Shown here: in pieces, positions 6,295 through 8,015 of the stretch | How the letters are laid out: the number at the start of each line of letters is the position of its first letter | Numbering within the stretch: the first letter of the stretch is position 1 | Assembly: GCA_947166955.1 (NCBI GenBank) | Contig: CAMVGI010000049.1 | Span: 1 to 8,015 of the forward strand | Direction of reading: 5' to 3' | DNA length: 8,015 nucleotides | Origin: an uncultured Clostridia bacterium | GTDB taxonomy: Bacteria > Bacillota_A > Clostridia > Oscillospirales > Oscillospiraceae | Made by a program: the position numbers and the translations under genes | The notes under the pieces: generated by a model | Databases searched by the model: none | What the model was told of the DNA's origin: nothing | Seen by the model: the letters and a program-made list of their open reading frames with translations, nothing else

Positions 6295-6335
6295 AAAAAA
6301 TCTCTGAAACCATAATCGGTTTCAGAGATTTTTTT
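6295..6335. terminator. Bidirectional terminator between the lipoprotein gene and the HU gene
   Basis: A perfect stem of about 17 pairs (6295-6311 with 6318-6334) closes on a six-base ATAATC loop. The base of the stem is an A-run on the left and a T-run on the right (7 T), so it can work on both strands. It lies 17 bases after the lipoprotein stop and 12 bases beyond the HU stop. Confidence 0.92.
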
Positions 6336-6347
6336 GAGGACGGGAGC

Positions 6348-6620
6348 TTAGTTCAGAGCGTCCTTGAACGCCTTGCCGGCCTTGAACGCGGGAGCCTTGG
6401 AAGCCTTGATCTTGATGGGCTTCTTGGTCTGCGGGTTGATGCCGGTGCGGGCGGCGCGCTGCTTGACCTCGAACGTGCCGAAGCCGACGAGAGAGACCTT
6501 GTCGCCCTTCTTCAGAGCGCCTTCGACGGACTCAATGAAAGCGGAAAGAGCCTTCTCGGCGTCCTTCTTGGTGAGTTCGCTCTTCTCGGCCATGGCGGCC
6601 ACGAGTTCAGTCTTGTTCAT
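6348..6620 (-). CDS. hup: DNA-binding protein HU
   Basis: This 90-residue protein has the standard length of bacterial HU, a homodimeric nucleoid protein that bends DNA. The helical N-terminal half MNKTELVAAMAEKSELTKKD is followed by GFGTFEV (46-52), the basic arm with RTGINPQT including the tip proline P63 that intercalates between bases, and the closing PAFKAGKAFKDAL. Every family landmark is intact. The start has GGAGG nine bases upstream. It is transcribed alone from a strong promoter (6674-6702) with an A-tract upstream and a palindrome over the start point, and ends at a terminator shared with the convergent lipoprotein gene. IHF subunits are excluded by length and arm sequence only with moderate certainty, but HU is the normal Firmicute protein. 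Confidence 0.97.
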   Translation of the reverse strand: MNKTELVAAMAEKSELTKKDAEKALSAFIESVEGALKKGDKVSLVGFGTFEVKQRAARTGINPQTKKPIKIKASKAPAFKAGKAFKDALN

Positions 6621-6656
6621 AGCTTGTTTCCTCCAATTGTATTGTTTTTGCGGTTC

Positions 6657-6669
6657 TTGCGTAACGCAA
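6657..6669. promoter_or_regulatory. Palindrome over the HU transcription start
   Basis: TTGCG-TAA-CGCAA is a 5+3+5 inverted repeat. With the -10 at 6674-6679 the start point should be near 6667, so the element spans about -2 to +11. This could be an operator or a short leader hairpin. Confidence 0.4.
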
Positions 6670-6673
6670 CGAA

Positions 6674-6702
6674 ATTATGGCGAATTTCAGAGGCGTTGTC
6701 AA
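6674..6702 (-). promoter_or_regulatory. Strong sigma-A promoter of the HU gene
   Basis: On the minus strand a perfect TTGACA (6697-6702), 17 bases, then CATAAT (6674-6679, five of six). The expected start near 6667 gives a leader of about 47 bases. This is the best promoter in the window and fits an abundant protein. Confidence 0.85.
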
Positions 6703-6709
6703 GGGCTAT

Positions 6710-6731
6710 TTCGCATTTTTTTCGCATTTTT
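6710..6731. repeat. Two tandem 11-bp A/T-tract repeats upstream of the HU promoter
   Basis: TTCGCATTTTT occurs twice head to tail (6710-6720, 6721-6731) without mismatch. Relative to the HU start point it covers about -43 to -64, the usual place of an UP element, and the 11-base period puts the two A-tracts on nearly the same helix face, which favours DNA curvature. It stands out in otherwise GC-rich DNA. Confidence 0.65.
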
Positions 6732-6838
6732 TGAGGGAGTGCGTGAAAATTTCGGCATTGAGGTTCCATAACGCGAATATTACGTAAACGCGCGGCTTTC
6801 GGACGCGGGGGGCGAGAGAAGAAAATAACGGATAGCGG

Positions 6839-6868
6839 TTGACATATCCGGTGGTATTGTTGTAAAAA
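6839..6868 (+). promoter_or_regulatory. Putative promoter of the lysine-rich small membrane protein
   Basis: A perfect TTGACA (6839-6844), 18 bases, then TAAAAA (6863-6868). The -10 is only four of six, but the -35 and the AT-rich context are good. The start would be near 6875, about 34 bases before the ATG. Confidence 0.6.
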
Positions 6869-6908
6869 TATACATAGAAGAAAACAACGCGGGGGGAAGG
6901 TTTGTTCC

Positions 6909-7103
6909 ATGGCGAAAAAGGAAAAGAAAGAAAAGAAAGCAAAGAAAGGCAAAAAGGGCAAGCTTCCCAAGCGCAAACGCGAAGAACAGACCACATACGA
7001 CGCTGCGGTCTCCACGCTCGGGAGGGCTGTTTGCATCTACGCGGTGCTGACGGTGCTCGGCATCGTGCTCGCGGTGGTGCTCGGCGTGCTCGCCGCGGGA
7101 TAA
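6909..7103 (+). CDS. Small lysine-rich single-pass membrane protein, unknown function
   Basis: This 64-residue protein has an extremely basic N-terminus: 15 of the first 24 residues are Lys or Arg, in KK/KEKK/GKK runs. A short polar part (25-40) leads to one hydrophobic helix (about 41-62, VCIYAVLTVLGIVLAVVLGV) at the C-terminus. By the positive-inside rule the lysine tail should be cytoplasmic, where it could contact acidic lipids, nucleic acid or ribosomes. It is not SecE: the conserved SecE segments before the helix are absent. The start is supported by a GGGGGGAAGG site (6891-6900) with eight bases to the ATG and by an upstream promoter. It forms its own unit between HU and pheA. The coding DNA of the basic tail is an unusual purine-rich, A-rich tract in GC-rich surroundings. 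Confidence 0.75.
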   Translation: MAKKEKKEKKAKKGKKGKLPKRKREEQTTYDAAVSTLGRAVCIYAVLTVLGIVLAVVLGVLAAG

Positions 7104-7120
7104 GGGACAGGACAAAGTAT

Positions 7121-7156
7121 CAGAAGGCTCGAAATCGAAAGATTTCGAGCCTTCTG
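7121..7156. repeat. Perfect 16-bp hairpin with GAAA loop, no T-run
   Basis: Bases 7121-7136 and 7141-7156 are perfectly complementary around a GAAA (GNRA) tetraloop. It begins 17 bases after the stop of the small membrane protein. No T-run follows on the plus strand, so it is not a canonical intrinsic terminator; it may act as a 3' stability structure, a weak terminator, or a protein/RNA binding site. Confidence 0.7.
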
Positions 7157-7235
7157 AGAAGACGGGACTTTGCCGCGCTGAACGCAGACGTGCAAAACCC
7201 GTCGAAAAAGGCGCTGCGGTTTGGTGAAAATGCCG

Positions 7236-7264
7236 TTGACTTTTAGTAATAAAAGTGTTAAAGT
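7236..7264 (+). promoter_or_regulatory. Putative promoter of pheA
   Basis: TTGACT (7236-7241), 17 bases, then TAAAGT (7259-7264). Transcription would start near 7271, leaving a leader of about 39 bases, too short for a T-box or peptide attenuator. An overlapping second copy of the -10-like unit follows (TGTTAAAG then TGCTAAAG, 7256-7271). Confidence 0.65.
7239..7256. promoter_or_regulatory. Palindromic operator candidate in the pheA promoter
   Basis: ACTTTTA (7239-7245) and TAAAAGT (7250-7256) form a perfect 7-base inverted repeat with a GTAA spacer. It overlaps the end of the -35 and fills most of the spacer before the -10, so a bound dimeric repressor would block RNA polymerase. The regulator is not identified. 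Confidence 0.5.
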
Positions 7265-7309
7265 GCTAAAGTATCAGGCGGCCGGAAGCCGCTGGGAAGG
7301 AACGAAACC

Positions 7310-8015
7310 ATGGATCTACAGCAAGCGAGAGACGAGATACGCGCGGCGGACGAGGAGATGGCGAAGCTGTTTCTCCGTCGTATGGCGGCGGTGGGCGAGG
7401 TTGCGGCGTACAAGAAGGAACGCGGACTTCCCGTGTTCGACGCCGCGCAGGAGGAGCGCGTGCTGGAGAGCCGGTCCGCGCTCATCGCCGACGACGAGCT
7501 GCGCTCGTATTACGTGCAGTTTCTGCGCCACACGATGGACGTGTCGAAGCAGTACCAGCATCGGTTGATGGACGGGCTGCGCGTGGCGTACAGCGGCGGG
7601 GAGGGCGCGTTCGCGCACATTGCCGCGCGGCGTATCTTTCCCGACGCGCGCCCGCTGCCCTACGCCTCGTTCGAGGACGCCTACAACGCCGTGGCGGACG
7701 GCGCCTGCGACGTCGCGGTGCTGCCCATCGAAAACAGCTACGCCGGCGAGGTGGGGCAGGTCGTGGATCTGATGTTCCGCGGCAGCCTCTACGTCAGCGG
7801 CGTGTACGACCTTTACATCACGCAGAACCTGCTCGGCACGCCGGACGCGACGCTCGAAGACGTGCAGACGGTACTCAGCCATCCGCAGGCGCTGCTGCAA
7901 TGCAAGGGTTATCTCGACTCGCATGGGTTCGAGGCGCACGCGGCGGATAATACCGCCGTCGCCGCGCAGACGGTGGCGGAAAAGGGCGACAGGAGCCTCG
8001 CGGCGATCGCGAGTG
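7310..8015 (+). CDS. pheA: Bifunctional chorismate mutase / prephenate dehydratase (P-protein), 3' end outside window
   Basis: The first 235 residues of the enzyme that turns chorismate into prephenate and then phenylpyruvate for phenylalanine synthesis. Residues 1-85 are an AroQ chorismate mutase: R7, R24, K35, D44 and E48 line up with E. coli R11, R28, K39, D48 and E52, and S79 and Q83 with the late active-site pair. From about 91 the prephenate dehydratase begins: AYSGGEGAF (93-101), PIENSYAGEV (139-148), SHPQALLQC (190-198), a DNTAVAAQ segment (213-220) and AAIAS at the edge. The catalytic TRF motif and any ACT regulatory domain would lie beyond the window. The ATG at 7310 has an AAGGAA site about seven bases upstream. 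The frame is open to the last base. It is preceded by its own promoter and operator-like palindrome, so it appears to start a transcription unit, perhaps a longer aromatic amino acid operon. Confidence 0.95.
   Translation, partial: MDLQQARDEIRAADEEMAKLFLRRMAAVGEVAAYKKERGLPVFDAAQEERVLESRSALIADDELRSYYVQFLRHTMDVSKQYQHRLMDGLRVAYSGGEGAFAHIAARRIFPDARPLPYASFEDAYNAVADGACDVAVLPIENSYAGEVGQVVDLMFRGSLYVSGVYDLYITQNLLGTPDATLEDVQTVLSHPQALLQCKGYLDSHGFEAHAADNTAVAAQTVAEKGDRSLAAIAS

Noticed and set aside
6909..7103. SecE identification of the small membrane protein
   Set aside because: Size and single helix fit, but the conserved SecE segment before the helix is missing and neither nusG nor rpmG is adjacent.
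7265..7309. T-box or other leader riboswitch before pheA
   Set aside because: The predicted leader is about 39 bases with only a small GC hairpin (7278-7292); no T-box sequence or terminator/antiterminator pair is visible.
1..8015. CRISPR array, tRNA/rRNA, insertion sequence or phage genes
   Set aside because: No regularly spaced repeats, no cloverleaf or rRNA-like stretch, and no transposase, integrase or terminal inverted repeats were seen.

Overview
This GC-rich window reads as chromosomal DNA from an anaerobic Firmicute, most likely a high-GC uncultured member of class Clostridia. The evidence is the gene set: a ClpC-type unfoldase, YmdB and YhaO-like phosphoesterases, a Clostridia-style amidase_6 protein, a fused chorismate mutase/prephenate dehydratase and a regulator carrying a superoxide-reductase-like domain. 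Good Shine-Dalgarno sites and sigma-A type promoters also fit. I see no insertion sequence, phage gene, CRISPR array, tRNA or rRNA. The taxonomic call is inference.

Layout: (1) The 3' end of clpC (1-669, +) meets a minus-strand HTH/desulfoferrodoxin-like gene (727-1314) at a shared bidirectional terminator. (2) From a divergent promoter region (about 1338-1421) a plus-strand operon runs rightward: ymdB (1451-2227), a yhaO/sbcD-like nuclease (2242-3333) and a 95-residue basic protein (3347-3634), closed by a strong terminator. (3) Two minus-strand genes face it: a membrane-anchored helical protein (3690-4046) and an amidase_6 protein (4099-4599, probable TTG start). (4) Divergent from these is a 491-residue lipoprotein (4802-6277) with a sugar/AI-2-type binding fold, an internal twin-arginine-like helix and a small C-terminal beta domain. 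(5) A bidirectional terminator separates it from the HU gene (6348-6620, -). (6) HU diverges from a 64-residue lysine-rich single-helix membrane protein (6909-7103, +). A hairpin and a promoter with a palindrome lead into pheA (7310-8015, +), which runs off the window.

Three convergent gene pairs each share one hairpin terminator, and most transcription units have a recognisable promoter with 17-18 bp spacing. Most genes are housekeeping: proteolysis, nucleotide/RNA phosphodiester metabolism, nucleoid structure and phenylalanine synthesis. The least ordinary items are the HTH-superoxide-reductase fusion and the lipoprotein with a second, internal export-like signal. No multi-gene novel system is evident. 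Gaps over 200 bases (4600-4801, 6621-6908, 7104-7309) hold promoters, leader hairpins and operator-like repeats, with no extra gene I can support.
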